This document shows positions 8,308 to 16,586 of a stretch of 64,000 nucleotides of DNA, one piece after another. Below the pieces are notes generated by a model. That model worked only from the letters and a program-made list of their open reading frames with translations. It made no database searches and had not been told where the DNA came from. Every line of letters starts with the position of its first letter. The first letter of the stretch is position 1. The position numbers and the translations under genes were made by a program. The stretch covers positions 4,030,001-4,094,000 of the forward strand of contig NZ_CP048882.1 in the NCBI RefSeq assembly GCF_015910445.1, given 5' to 3'. The DNA comes from Streptomyces bathyalis (GTDB lineage Bacteria > Actinomycetota > Actinomycetes > Streptomycetales > Streptomycetaceae).

Positions 8308-9168
8308 ATGTCTCACGACGTCGAGGACCCCGCGGCCGGTTTGCAGGCCCCTGATCTGGACTTCGAAGGCACCACCCCGTACGAGGACTACGTGCAGGCG
8401 GACGTCCTCACCCACCTCCAGCACCCGCTGTCCGAGGACCCCGGCGAGATGGTCTTCCTCGTCACCACGCAGGTCATGGAGCTGTGGTTCACGGTCATCG
8501 TGCACGAGTGGGAGACGGCCGCGAAGTCGCTGCGCAAGGACGACCTTCCCGGCGCTCTTGCCGCGCTGAAGCGTTCCACGTACGAACTCCGGTCGCTGAA
8601 CGCGTCGTGGGAGCCGCTCGCCCATCTGACACCGGCGCAGTTCAACTCCTACCGCTCCGCGCTCGGTGACGGCTCCGGCTTCCAGTCGGCGATGTACCGG
8701 CGGATGGAGTTCCTGCTCGGTGAGAAGTCCGCGTCGATGCTCGTACCGCACCGCGGAGCGCCGCGCGTGCACGACGAGTTGGAGAAGGCGCTGCACGAAC
8801 CGAGCCTGTACGACGAGGTGTTGCACCACCTCGCGCGCCGGGGCGAGGCCGTGCCCCAGGAGGTTCTGACCAGGGACGTCTCGCAGGTGTACCGGCCGCA
8901 TCCAGAGGTGGAGGCCGTATGGGCGCGGGCGTACGCACGTCAGGCGGACGAAGCCGCCGGCGGCGAGAACGACGCCGTGCGCCTCGGTGAGGCGCTGACC
9001 GAGGTCGCCGAACTCGTGTGGCGCTGGCGCAACGATCACCTCGTGGCAACCCGGCGGGCGATGGGCTCGAAGGTCGGCACCGGCGGCTCGGCGGGCGTGG
9101 CATGGCTGGAGAAGCGTGCCGCGAAGAACGTCTTCCCGGAGCTGTGGACGGCGCGCAGCCATGTCTGA
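8308..9168 (+). CDS. kynA: Tryptophan 2,3-dioxygenase
   Basis: Protein of 286 residues. It catalyses the haem-dependent opening of the tryptophan indole ring to N-formylkynurenine, the first step of the kynurenine pathway. TPYEDYVQADVLTHLQHPLS, then EMVFLVTTQVMELWFTVIVH (substrate-pocket region), FNSYRSALGDGSGFQSAMYR (the conserved FR.xLG.xSGFQS block) and VWRWRNDHLVATRRAMGSK.GTGGSAGV (with the haem-ligand histidine NDHL) are all intact. GAGGAGAAGCG precedes the ATG. Its stop overlaps the start of kynU by 8 bases, so the two are translationally coupled. Confidence 0.95.
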   Translation: MSHDVEDPAAGLQAPDLDFEGTTPYEDYVQADVLTHLQHPLSEDPGEMVFLVTTQVMELWFTVIVHEWETAAKSLRKDDLPGALAALKRSTYELRSLNASWEPLAHLTPAQFNSYRSALGDGSGFQSAMYRRMEFLLGEKSASMLVPHRGAPRVHDELEKALHEPSLYDEVLHHLARRGEAVPQEVLTRDVSQVYRPHPEVEAVWARAYARQADEAAGGENDAVRLGEALTEVAELVWRWRNDHLVATRRAMGSKVGTGGSAGVAWLEKRAAKNVFPELWTARSHV

Positions 9169-10522
9169 CGCGGCGGGGCCGGGGGCGGGGGCTTCCACCG
9201 CCGCCGAAGAGCTCGACGCGCGTGACGAACTCGCCCACCGGCGCAAGGACTTCCTCCTCGACGATGACGGCGGCACCGTCTATCTCGACGGCAACTCCCT
9301 CGGCGCGCTGCCGCGTTCGGTGCCCGCGCGCCTCGCCGAGGTCGTTGAACAGGAGTGGGGGCGGCTGCGCATCCGCTCCTGGAGCGAGTCCGGCTGGTGG
9401 AGCGCGCCCGAGCGGATCGGGGACCGCATCGCACCCCTCGTGGGAGCGGGCGAAGGGCAGATCGTGGTCGGGGACTCGACCAGCGTCAACGTCTTCAAGG
9501 CCGTCGTGGGTGCCGTGCGTATCGCCCGCGAGGAGCACGGAGGGGTCTCCTCCTCCGGGTCCGGTTCGGGCGGCCGGGACGAGATACTCGTCGACGCCGC
9601 CACCTTCCCGACCGACGGCTACATCGCCCGCTCGGCGGCACGGATGACCGGAGCGACCGTACGGGCGGTTCCCGTCGCCGAGATGGGGGCCGAGGCCGGT
9701 CCGGGCACGGCCGCCGTGCTCGTCAATCAAGTCGACTACCGCACCGGCGAGTTGCACGACCTGCCGTCCCTCACCGCCGATGTGCACCGCGCCGGCGGCC
9801 GCGTCGTGTGGGACGTCTGTCACAGCGCGGGTGCGCTCCCCGTCGGACTCGACGCGCACGGCGCCGACTTCGCCGTCGGCTGCACCTACAAGTACCTCAA
9901 CGGAGGCCCCGGCTCGCCCGCGTTCCTGTACGTACGGCGCGAGTTGCAGTCCCGCTTCGACACGCCCCTGCCCGGCTGGACCTCGCACGCGGACCCGTTC
10001 GCCATGTCCGACGGATACGTGCCGGCGGACGGCGCGGTACGCGGGCGGGTGGGCACGCCGGACATCCTCTCCATGCTCGCGCTGGAGGAGGCGCTGAAGG
10101 TCTGGGACGGCGTCGGCATCTCCGCGGTGCGCGCCAAGAGCCTCGCGCTGACGGACTTCTTCCTCCAGCAGGTGCGCACGTACCTCCCCGGCGGCCGGGC
10201 CGGACGCCTTCGGCTGCGCTCGCTGACGCCGGAGGCGCACGAGCGGCGCGGCAGCCAGATCTCGCTGCTGTGCGAGGCCGAGGAGGACCGGGCGGATGCC
10301 GATGGACTGACGGACCCTGGTGGACGGACGGCCGACGCCCCAGGCGGGCCCGACGTGGCGGAGGAGCTGATGGGGCGGCTGCACGAGCGCGGCATCGTCG
10401 GTGACTTCCGCCGCCCGGGCGTGCTGCGCTTCGGATTCACGCCGCTCTACACCTCGTTCGGCAACGCCGATCGCGCGGCGAAGGTGCTCGCGGAACTGGT
10501 GCTCGCACGCGGGGAGGCGTGA
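9161..10522 (+). CDS. kynU: Kynureninase
   Basis: Protein of 453 residues, a PLP-dependent enzyme of fold type I that splits kynurenine to anthranilate and alanine. Seen: YLDGNSLGALP near the N-terminus, VGDSTSVNVFKAV (phosphate-binding), WDVCHSAGALPV (the PLP-contacting aspartate), GCTYKYLNGGPGSPAFLYV (with the Schiff-base lysine in TYKYLNGG), and a C-terminal FRRPGVLRFGFTPLY segment. Start ATG at 9161 overlaps the end of kynA by 8 bases; its stop overlaps kynB by 4. The order dioxygenase, kynureninase, formamidase makes tryptophan-to-anthranilate conversion complete. Confidence 0.95.
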   Translation: MSDAAGPGAGASTAAEELDARDELAHRRKDFLLDDDGGTVYLDGNSLGALPRSVPARLAEVVEQEWGRLRIRSWSESGWWSAPERIGDRIAPLVGAGEGQIVVGDSTSVNVFKAVVGAVRIAREEHGGVSSSGSGSGGRDEILVDAATFPTDGYIARSAARMTGATVRAVPVAEMGAEAGPGTAAVLVNQVDYRTGELHDLPSLTADVHRAGGRVVWDVCHSAGALPVGLDAHGADFAVGCTYKYLNGGPGSPAFLYVRRELQSRFDTPLPGWTSHADPFAMSDGYVPADGAVRGRVGTPDILSMLALEEALKVWDGVGISAVRAKSLALTDFFLQQVRTYLPGGRAGRLRLRSLTPEAHERRGSQISLLCEAEEDRADADGLTDPGGRTADAPGGPDVAEELMGRLHERGIVGDFRRPGVLRFGFTPLYTSFGNADRAAKVLAELVLARGEA

Positions 10523-11274
10523 GCGGTGGTGGAGCGTTGACCGCTGCGGAGGAGTCGGCGCTGCTGGGTCTCGAGCCGGTGCCACCGGAACGCACGGTCG
10601 CCTACGGCGAACACCCGTCCCAGGTCGTGGACTTGTACGGGGTGGGTGCGCCGGGGCCGCGCATCACCGTGCTGCACGGCGGCTTCTGGCGCGAGGCGTA
10701 CGACCGCACGCACCTCTCCCCCTTCGCCGCCGCCCTGGCGGAACGGGGCACGGCGGTCGAACTCGTCGAGTACCGGCGTGTGGGCGGCGGTGGCGGCTGG
10801 CCGGAGACGGCCCGGGACGTGGCCGCCGCCCTCGCTCTCCTCGGCCCCCCGGACGTGCTGCTGGGGCACTCGGCCGGCGGCCAGCTTGCCCTGTGGGCGG
10901 CGTCGGAGTCCGGCGGGCCGGCGCTTCCGCCGGGGCCCGACCGCGCCGCGGACCGGGTCGTCGCCGTAGCGCCCGTGGCCGATCTCGCCCGTGCGCACCG
11001 GCTCCGGCTCAGCGCCGGAGCGGTGAGCGAATTCCTGGGCGGCGAGGGGGCGTTGGCTGAGCGGCTGCCGGAAGCGGACCCGATGCGCCTGCCGCCGCGA
11101 GTGCCGGTGGAGGTCCTGCACGGCACCGCCGACGACGTGGTTCCCGTCGAGCTGTCGCGCAACTACGCGAACGACTGGGGCGCACGGCTGAACCTCCTCA
11201 CGGGCGTTGGTCACTACGCACCGTTCACGCCGGGCACGCCCGCGTTCGGCGTGCTCGTCGACGCGCTGAGGTGA
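10519..11274 (+). CDS. kynB: Alpha/beta hydrolase, probable kynurenine formamidase
   Basis: Protein of 251 residues with an alpha/beta-hydrolase fold. The oxyanion-hole motif HGGFW (residues 53-57), the nucleophile elbow LLGHSAGG (Ser118), an acidic residue in LHGTADDVVP and the catalytic histidine in GVGHYAPF are present. This is the HGGxW esterase-type formamidase family, not the cyclase-type KynB, so the name is by role. It starts with GTG overlapping the kynU TGA. The position directly after kynA and kynU makes hydrolysis of N-formylkynurenine the best inference; without this context it would only be called an esterase/lipase. Confidence 0.8.
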   Translation: MSGGGALTAAEESALLGLEPVPPERTVAYGEHPSQVVDLYGVGAPGPRITVLHGGFWREAYDRTHLSPFAAALAERGTAVELVEYRRVGGGGGWPETARDVAAALALLGPPDVLLGHSAGGQLALWAASESGGPALPPGPDRAADRVVAVAPVADLARAHRLRLSAGAVSEFLGGEGALAERLPEADPMRLPPRVPVEVLHGTADDVVPVELSRNYANDWGARLNLLTGVGHYAPFTPGTPAFGVLVDALR

Positions 11275-11331
11275 ACGGCGCTGCAGCGAGCCGCGCTGAG
11301 GTCAACAGCGCCCGCGATGGCGCGCTTTCGG

Positions 11332-11793
11332 TCAGGGCAGCATGCGGAAGTCAGCGAAGTCGAAGCCCGGCGAGACGATGCAGCTGACCAGCGTCTCCCC
11401 TTCGCGGTCCACGGGACGGGCCCGCTGCCAGACGCCGGGCGGCACAACTGCCTGCGGTGCGTGGCCGGTTGCGACGTCCGGGCCGAGCGTGAGCGTCTCC
11501 GGTTCCTGCCCGGGGGCTTCGCCGTCGCCGCCGAGCTGGAGGTGCAGGGGCGAACCGGAGTGCCAGAGCCAGATCTCGGCGGACCGTACGACGTGCCAGC
11601 GCGACTCGTCCCCCGGCCCCAGGAGGAAGTAGATGGCGGTGGCGCTGGCCCGCTCTCCGCCGTAGCCCTCGGGGTGCAGAGCGATGCCGCTGCGCCACGT
11701 CTCGCGGAACCAGCCGCCTTCCGGGTGCGGTTGCAGCCCGAGCGCTTCGACGAGCGGCGGGGCTGCACGGGACTGCTGGCGGTCGTCCGGCAT
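11332..11793 (-). CDS. Cupin family protein (DUF985 type)
   Basis: Protein of 153 residues. LVEALGLQPHPEGGWFRETW is the diagnostic N-terminus of the DUF985 cupin family, followed by AIYFLLGPGDESRWHVVRS (metal-type HxxxS region), EIWLWHSGSPLHLQLGG, AVVPPGVWQRARP and CIVSPGFDFADFRML. The fold is a single cupin barrel; the biochemical activity of the family is not established. Start ATG at 11793 has GAGGGA 9 bases upstream. It is downstream of purA on the same strand but separated by a terminator-like hairpin, so probably independent. Confidence 0.75.
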   Translation of the reverse strand: MPDDRQQSRAAPPLVEALGLQPHPEGGWFRETWRSGIALHPEGYGGERASATAIYFLLGPGDESRWHVVRSAEIWLWHSGSPLHLQLGGDGEAPGQEPETLTLGPDVATGHAPQAVVPPGVWQRARPVDREGETLVSCIVSPGFDFADFRMLP

Positions 11794-11853
11794 GAGCGGG
11801 TGTCCCTCGTTTCGTCGTCCGGTGGCTGGGCGCCGGTACGGCGCCCCGGGTGA

Positions 11854-11884
11854 GACAGGCCCGCCCGCGCGGAACGGGCCTGTC
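11854..11884 (-). terminator. Hairpin downstream of purA
   Basis: GACAGGCCCG (11854-11863) pairs perfectly with CGGGCCTGTC (11875-11884), 10 bp with an 11-base loop, about 65 bases past the purA stop and just upstream of the cupin gene. A factor-independent terminator is likely. Confidence 0.7.
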
Positions 11885-11887
11885 GCC

Positions 11888-11948
11888 CGGCAGATAGGTC
11901 TCCGGCAGATACGGCTCCCGGCAGATGCGTCTCCCGGGAGATCCGCTC
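11888..11948. repeat. Four short tandem copies after purA
   Basis: The block CGGCAGAT recurs at 11888, 11903 and 11919, with a variant CGGGAGAT at 11935, spaced 15-16 bases and each followed by a related G/T-C-T tail. The array fills the space between the purA stop codon and the terminator hairpin. Confidence 0.7.
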
Positions 11949-13232
11949 CTACAGGAAGGAGTTGATCTGGATGGTCTCGTCCCGGCCGGGGCCCACCCCG
12001 ATCGCGGAGACAGGTGCGCCGGACATCTCCTCCAGCGCCTTCACATAGCCCTGCGCGTTCTTCGGCAGGTCGGAGAAGGTCTTGGCCTGGGTGATGTCCT
12101 CCGACCAGCCCGGCAGATACTCGTAGACCGGGGTGGCGTGGTGGAAGTCGCTCTGGCTGAAGGGGAGTTCGTCGACGCGCTTGCCTTCGACCTCGTAGCC
12201 GACGCATACGGGGATGCGCTCCCAGCCGGTCAGCACGTCGAGCTTGGTGAGGAAGAAGTCGGTGAGGCCGTTGACGCGGGTCGCGTAGCGGGCGATCACC
12301 GCGTCGAACCATCCGCAGCGCCGGTCGCGGCCGGTGGTGACGCCCCGCTCGCCCCCGATCTCGCGCAGCGCCTCGCCGTCGGCGTCGAGGAGTTCGGTGG
12401 GGAAGGGGCCCGCGCCGACCCGGGTGGTGTACGCCTTGAGGATGCCGATGACACGGCTGATCTTCGTCGGGCCGACGCCCGACCCCGTGCAGGCGCCGCC
12501 CGCCGTGGGGTTGGAGGACGTCACGAACGGATACGTGCCGTGGTCGACGTCGAGCAGCGTGCCCTGGCCGCCCTCGAAGAGGACGACCTTCCCCTCGTCC
12601 ACCGCGTTGTTGAGGATCAGGGTGGTGTCGGCGACGTAGCCGCGCAGGGCGTCCGCGTAGCCGAGCAGCTCCTCGACGATCTGCTCGGTACGCACGGCAC
12701 GCCGGTTGTAGAGCTTGGCGAGCACCTGGTTCTTGAAGTCGAGGGCGGCCTCGACCTTCTGCGTCAGGATCGACTCGTCGAAGAGGTCCTGGACGCGGAT
12801 GCCCACCCGGTTGATCTTGTCGGCGTAGGCGGGGCCGATGCCGCGGCCCGTCGTGCCGATCCTCCGCTTCCCGAGGAACCGTTCCGTCACCTTGTCGACC
12901 TCGGTGTGGTACGGCGTGATCAGGTGCGCGTTACCGCTGATGAGGAGCTTGGAGGTGTCGACGCCGCGCTCGTTCAGCCCGCTCAGCTCGGAGAGCAGGA
13001 CCGACGGGTCGACGACGACGCCGTTGCCGATGACGGGCACACAGCCCGGCGAGAGGATGCCCGAGGGGAGCAGGTGCAGCGCGTACTTCTGGTCGCCCAC
13101 GACGACCGTGTGGCCGGCGTTGTTGCCGCCCTGGTAACGCACCACGTAGTCCACCGAACCGCCGAGGAGATCGGTGGCCTTCCCTTTGCCCTCGTCACCC
13201 CACTGAGCACCGAGCAGCACAAGTGCGGGCAC
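11949..13232 (-). CDS. purA: Adenylosuccinate synthetase
   Basis: Protein of 427 residues, the normal bacterial length. It joins IMP and aspartate with GTP to make adenylosuccinate, the committed step to AMP. VLLGAQWGDEGKGKATDLLG is the GTP/catalytic P-loop with the catalytic Asp and Lys; GNNAGHTVVV holds the catalytic His; RRIGTTGRGIGPAYADK binds IMP; FEGGQGTLLDVDHGTYPFVT and GVTTGRDRRCGWFD complete the set. Translation starts at GTG 13232 (AAGGGG 9 bases upstream), giving VPALVLLG at the N-terminus. It is divergent from the gene at 13383. Confidence 0.97.
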   Translation of the reverse strand: MPALVLLGAQWGDEGKGKATDLLGGSVDYVVRYQGGNNAGHTVVVGDQKYALHLLPSGILSPGCVPVIGNGVVVDPSVLLSELSGLNERGVDTSKLLISGNAHLITPYHTEVDKVTERFLGKRRIGTTGRGIGPAYADKINRVGIRVQDLFDESILTQKVEAALDFKNQVLAKLYNRRAVRTEQIVEELLGYADALRGYVADTTLILNNAVDEGKVVLFEGGQGTLLDVDHGTYPFVTSSNPTAGGACTGSGVGPTKISRVIGILKAYTTRVGAGPFPTELLDADGEALREIGGERGVTTGRDRRCGWFDAVIARYATRVNGLTDFFLTKLDVLTGWERIPVCVGYEVEGKRVDELPFSQSDFHHATPVYEYLPGWSEDITQAKTFSDLPKNAQGYVKALEEMSGAPVSAIGVGPGRDETIQINSFL

Positions 13233-13320
13233 AGGCGTACACCCCTTCCAGGCGGGGCATGTCCCACGTGCGTGGCGAGTGCCATCGCAAGAGCCGCGGA
13301 CCGGTGCCCCAGATAGAGGA

Positions 13321-13348
13321 AGCCCCTGACGCAACAGCGACAGGGGCT
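13321..13348. other. Inverted repeat in the purA upstream region
   Basis: AGCCCCTG (13321-13328) and CAGGGGCT (13341-13348) make a perfect 8-bp stem with a 12-base loop in the 150-base gap between the divergent purA and 13383 genes. With no gene ending here it is not an ordinary terminator; a purA leader hairpin or an operator is possible. Confidence 0.4.
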
Positions 13349-13382
13349 CTTGCACCGAGAGGTTACCTGAGAGAGGAACAAG

Positions 13383-14276
13383 GTGTCGGCTCCAGACCCC
13401 GCGGGGACCTCGCAGCCCTCGCTGCTCCTGGTCATCGACCCCGTCGCCAAGCTCTGGGACGGAGAATCCGTGCGCATCGCGCGTGACGTGCTGTGTGCGG
13501 GCGCGTCCGGCGTGAAGGTGTGCCTGCCGGAGAGCCCGGAGGAGACCGAGCGTGCCCTGGCCCGCCGGGGAAGTCGGCGCCCGGTGGTCGTGGGGGACGA
13601 CAGAGCGCTGCTGCGGGCCGTCCGACTGCTGCACCGCGAGCGGGAGTTGGAGGAGGCGGCGCTGTCGGTGGTCCCCGTCGGCCGTGAGGAGACGGTGGCG
13701 CTGATGTGCGGTCTGGGGGTGCCGGTGGACGCGGTCTCGGCCGCCCGCACCGTTCTCGACGGTGCCGAGCGGCGGCTGGGACTGCTGATGGACGACAGCG
13801 GTGGTGTGGTGCTGGGCGGTATCCGCATTCCGGGGCCGCCGTGCTCGGGCGAACTCCCGGGGCGTGCAGGCGCGCTGAGGGCGAAGGCGGCCCTGTCGCG
13901 CGCGCGGCGCCCGCGGGCGGGGGCGCAGCGGCTGCGCGTCGAGGCGGACGGCGAGCTGCTGGCGGATCTCGACCGGCCTGTGACGGAGGTGTCGGTCTTC
14001 TCGCCCTCCTCCTCGGGCAGTGCGGTCCCGGGCCCTCGGTCTTCGTGCCGGGGAGATCCTGACGCCGGCTCCGGCGGTGAGGGCGCGAGGGAACCCAGCC
14101 TGGCGCAGGTCACCGTGCTGCCGCAGGGAGCGGACCGTGTCCAGGCACGGGCGAAGGCGGTGACGGTCTCGGGACCGGACTTCCGCTACCGCGCGGACGT
14201 GCTCGACGGCGGGCCTGTGCGCGTACGGACGTGGACGGCGCTCGCCGGAGCCTGGAGCCTCACTCTCCCCGCGTGA
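13383..14276 (+). CDS. Diacylglycerol-kinase-like protein, probably degenerate
   Basis: Protein of 297 residues, GTG start with GAGAGGA upstream. The first 110 residues (LLLVIDPVAKLWDGESVRIA, VPVGREETVALMCGLG) resemble the N-terminal domain of lipid kinases related to diacylglycerol kinase, a label often given to the gene next to purA in Streptomyces. The GGDGT nucleotide-binding motif that defines the family is absent: the equivalent place reads VVVGDDRALL. The C-terminal half (LRVEADGELLADLDRPVTEV) fits the lipid-binding beta-sandwich of such kinases. I infer a homologue that may no longer act as a kinase. Confidence 0.5.
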   Translation: MSAPDPAGTSQPSLLLVIDPVAKLWDGESVRIARDVLCAGASGVKVCLPESPEETERALARRGSRRPVVVGDDRALLRAVRLLHRERELEEAALSVVPVGREETVALMCGLGVPVDAVSAARTVLDGAERRLGLLMDDSGGVVLGGIRIPGPPCSGELPGRAGALRAKAALSRARRPRAGAQRLRVEADGELLADLDRPVTEVSVFSPSSSGSAVPGPRSSCRGDPDAGSGGEGAREPSLAQVTVLPQGADRVQARAKAVTVSGPDFRYRADVLDGGPVRVRTWTALAGAWSLTLPA

Positions 14277-14379
14277 CGGGTCCGCCGTGCCGGTTCCTGC
14301 CCGGCGGGGCGCCCGTCGGGTACTCCGGTCCGCGGGAAACCCCGTTGCCGGGGCATGAGCACGGCCATAAGGTCCGGCC

Positions 14380-14772
14380 ATGTCCCTACGCGTTCGTATG
14401 CGCCAAGCCCTCCCGGAAGCGATGCGTGCCCGCGACAAGGCCACGGTCAGCGCCCTGCGCGCAACGCTCGCCGCACTGGACAATGCGGAAGCCGTGCGCG
14501 TGGACGCCGCCGAGGTGCGCGGCCTGGCCCTCGAAGAGTCACCCGTCGGTGCCGGTGCCACCGAGGCCGCGCGGTGTGAGCTGAGCGAGAGCGGTGTGGC
14601 GGACATCGTGCGGGCCGAGGCCACCGAACGACTGCGGGTCGCCGAGCAGTTGACCGCGCCTGCCCACGCCGACCGGGTCGCGCGGCTCCGCGCGGAGGCG
14701 GCGGTGCTGCTCCGCTTCCTGGACGACGACGGGGACCGGGCTTCGCCCGCTCTCGGCGCCGACGGCCGGTAG
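14380..14772 (+). CDS. GatB/YqeY-like protein
   Basis: Protein of 130 residues. MSLRVRMRQALPEAMRARDK and TVSALRATLAALDNAEAV at the start match the YqeY family (related to the tail domain of GatB, the amidotransferase subunit acting on misacylated tRNA). The C-terminus has an EATERLRVAEQ...ADRVARLRAEAAVLLRFLD helical pair. It is somewhat shorter than typical 150-residue YqeY proteins. YqeY's role in the cell is not settled. It is convergent with the DoxX gene, with stop codons 17 bases apart. Confidence 0.65.
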   Translation: MSLRVRMRQALPEAMRARDKATVSALRATLAALDNAEAVRVDAAEVRGLALEESPVGAGATEAARCELSESGVADIVRAEATERLRVAEQLTAPAHADRVARLRAEAAVLLRFLDDDGDRASPALGADGR

Positions 14773-14789
14773 GCAGCGGCGCGTTCGCC

Positions 14790-15140
14790 TCACGCCGACG
14801 CGAGGCGCAGAGCCAGTGCTGCCGCGGCCAGGATCAGCAGCGCGAGCGGCGTGGCCAGACGGGCCCGGTCGCCGGCCCGCACGTGGGCCGCGACCGCGAG
14901 GAGGAAGTAGCCGACGAGAGCGCACGATGCGGCCACACCCAGGGGTGGCCGGACGAGACCGCCGAGCAGTCCGGCGGCTCCGGCGAGGAGGAGGAGCGCC
15001 AGGGCGTTGAGTCTGCCCTCGGGCACGCCGACCTTGGCGTAGCTGCGTACGACGGCCTCTTTGTGGCTGAGCTTCTGCGTCGCCGAGAAGACCAGCACGG
15101 CGGCGAGCAGGACGGAGACGACGGCTGTGGCTGTGAACAC
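14790..15140 (-). CDS. DoxX-like four-helix membrane protein
   Basis: Protein of 116 residues with four hydrophobic helices: VVSVLLAAVLVFSATQKLS, NALALLLLAGAAGLLGGL, GVAASCALVGYFLLAVAAHV and LATPLALLILAAAALAL. The SATQKL...RSYAKVGVPEGRL pattern after helix 1 is typical of the DoxX-like family. GTG at 15140 is preferred because GGGGAGG lies 5 bases upstream; the earlier GTG at 15146 would overlap the ribosome site. Divergent from a TetR regulator starting 118 bases away, which probably controls it. Confidence 0.7.
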   Translation of the reverse strand: MFTATAVVSVLLAAVLVFSATQKLSHKEAVVRSYAKVGVPEGRLNALALLLLAGAAGLLGGLVRPPLGVAASCALVGYFLLAVAAHVRAGDRARLATPLALLILAAAALALRLASA

Positions 15141-15212
15141 GGGCACCTCCCCGGGCACGCCGGAGCGCTGGAAGCGCTGAGCATGACGTGCCGTCTGGCT
15201 GAGCTCCAATCT

Positions 15213-15229
15213 AAACATCTGTATAGTTT
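15213..15229. promoter_or_regulatory. Possible TetR operator between DoxX and TetR genes
   Basis: The A/T-rich AAACATCTGTATAGTTT has AAAC and GTTT arms around a 9-base spacer and is the only A/T-rich segment in this divergent gap, 30 bases before the TetR start codon. Arms are only 4 bp, so this is weak sequence evidence backed by position. Confidence 0.35.
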
Positions 15230-15258
15230 CCCTGGCAATCGACAGGGTCGGGGAGATC

Positions 15259-15834
15259 ATGAGTCCGCAGCGCAGCAACCGTTCACAGCTCATCGAGGGC
15301 ACGCTGCGCTGCCTGAAGCGGCTGCCCCCCGAGCGGATCACCGCGCGGGCGATCGCCGACGAGTCGGGAGCCAACCTCGCGTCGATCGCCTACCACTTCG
15401 GCTCGAAGGACGCCCTGGTGACCGAGGCGGCGATCGCGGGCCTCGACCGGTGGCTCGCCGAAGTCGCGGCAGCGCTCGGCGACCTGGCCGACCGGACGCC
15501 CGAGGAGCGCTACCGAGCCGCGTCCGAGGCCGTCACGGGTACTCGGGACAGCCATTCGGGCCTCGCCAGGCACTACGTCACCGCCCTTGCCAGAGCGCAG
15601 CACGACGACGCGATCAAGGACACCCTCGCCGAGGGCTTCCGGCGCACGCGTCCCGAGGTCGCCGCGCTCCTGGGGCTCGGCGACGACGAGGAGGGCCGGG
15701 ACGCGGCCGGTCTGGCGCTGGCTCTCTTCCACGGACTGCTGATCCAGACGCTGCTCGCGCCCGACCTGGCGATCGAGGGTGAGCGGATGCACCGCGCCCA
15801 GGTCCGCCTGCGCGGGGCGCTGCCGGAGGCCTGA
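15259..15834 (+). CDS. TetR family transcriptional regulator
   Basis: Protein of 191 residues. The N-terminal helix-turn-helix reads LIEGTLRCLKRLPPERITAR followed by AIADESGANLASIAYHFGSKDALVTEA, with the canonical Y-H-F-G-S-K-D recognition helix end. The C-terminal ligand-binding part is all-helical and resembles the common TetR_C type of actinobacteria. GGGGAGATC precedes the ATG at 15259. By divergent placement it most likely represses the DoxX-like gene and itself; ligand unknown. Confidence 0.88.
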   Translation: MSPQRSNRSQLIEGTLRCLKRLPPERITARAIADESGANLASIAYHFGSKDALVTEAAIAGLDRWLAEVAAALGDLADRTPEERYRAASEAVTGTRDSHSGLARHYVTALARAQHDDAIKDTLAEGFRRTRPEVAALLGLGDDEEGRDAAGLALALFHGLLIQTLLAPDLAIEGERMHRAQVRLRGALPEA

Positions 15835-15948
15835 CCGTTCCGCCGGTGCGCGTTCGGTCGCGTCGAACCTGTACGTGCCTCACGCCGTCCTCGCCCGCAG
15901 ACCCCCGCGTTCCGATGGCTCGTGGGGCGGCCGGACAGGTCAATACGC

Positions 15949-16494
15949 CTACGGGCCCTCGCCGTTGCGGGCGGCGCGGTGGGCGCGCCAGCGCTCCAGC
16001 ATTCCCTCCAGCTCGCCCTGCATGAACTCCAGGAAGTCGTGGGTGTCCCTCACCCGGCGTCCGGCGGGAGTCTCCGGCCCCAGAGCCTCCTCGCCCGAGC
16101 GCAGCGTGGCCGTCCACCGGCTCAGGAGCTGGTCGCGGTCCAGGAGTGCCTCGTACCAGACGTTCTCGTGCACGCGGTAGATCTCGCGGCGCGATCCCGG
16201 CTCGCGCTCGCGGCTGACCATGTGTACCTGGGAGAGGTAGCGGACGGCGCCCGAGACCGCGGCCGGGCTGATGCGGAGCCGCTCCGCGAGCTGTGCCGAG
16301 TTGAGCCATCCGTCACGGGAGGCCAGCAGGCATGCGAAGACGCGGGCGGCCATGCGCTGCATGCCCGCCTCCGTCATGTCGCCGGCGAAGCGCTCGACGA
16401 AGGCGGATGCCGCTGCGTCGTATCCCGCGTCGTCCTCGGCGGTTCCGGCGGTTCCGGCGGTTCCGGACGCGGGGTCCGGTCTGTTTCCAGTCAC
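15949..16494 (-). CDS. GbsR/MarR family regulator
   Basis: Protein of 181 residues with a winged helix: MQRMAARVFACLLASRDGWL, then NSAQLAERLRISPAAVSGAVRYLSQVHMVSREREPGSRREIYRV, the pattern of GbsR-type MarR relatives. The N-terminus is Gly/Thr/Ala low complexity and includes short GTA repeats. Divergent from an ABC exporter operon starting 92 bases away; in many actinobacteria this regulator type sits beside such exporters. The A/T palindrome at 16551 is its likely binding site. Confidence 0.8.
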   Translation of the reverse strand: MTGNRPDPASGTAGTAGTAEDDAGYDAAASAFVERFAGDMTEAGMQRMAARVFACLLASRDGWLNSAQLAERLRISPAAVSGAVRYLSQVHMVSREREPGSRREIYRVHENVWYEALLDRDQLLSRWTATLRSGEEALGPETPAGRRVRDTHDFLEFMQGELEGMLERWRAHRAARNGEGP

Positions 16495-16550
16495 CGGCTC
16501 GGCTCCCTCCCTGCTCAGCTGCGTACCGCAGATCCTAACGCTTCCTTAAC

Positions 16551-16566
16551 TTCACAAATTTATGAA
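16551..16566. promoter_or_regulatory. Probable operator of the GbsR/MarR regulator
   Basis: TTCACAAATTTATGAA is a 16-base near-perfect palindrome (only one mismatched pair) in a chromosome where such A/T-rich sequence is rare. It lies between the divergent regulator and ABC genes, 20 bases before the ATG of the ATPase, where binding would block transcription both ways. Confidence 0.6.
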
Positions 16567-16586
16567 ACAAGCGTAGCTTCCTGTCC

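Noticed and set aside
11949..14624. Very long minus-strand frame extending purA upstream to 14624
   Set aside because: The part before 13232 overlaps the 13383-14276 and YqeY-like genes, has no ribosome site, and purA has its exact family length from GTG 13232.
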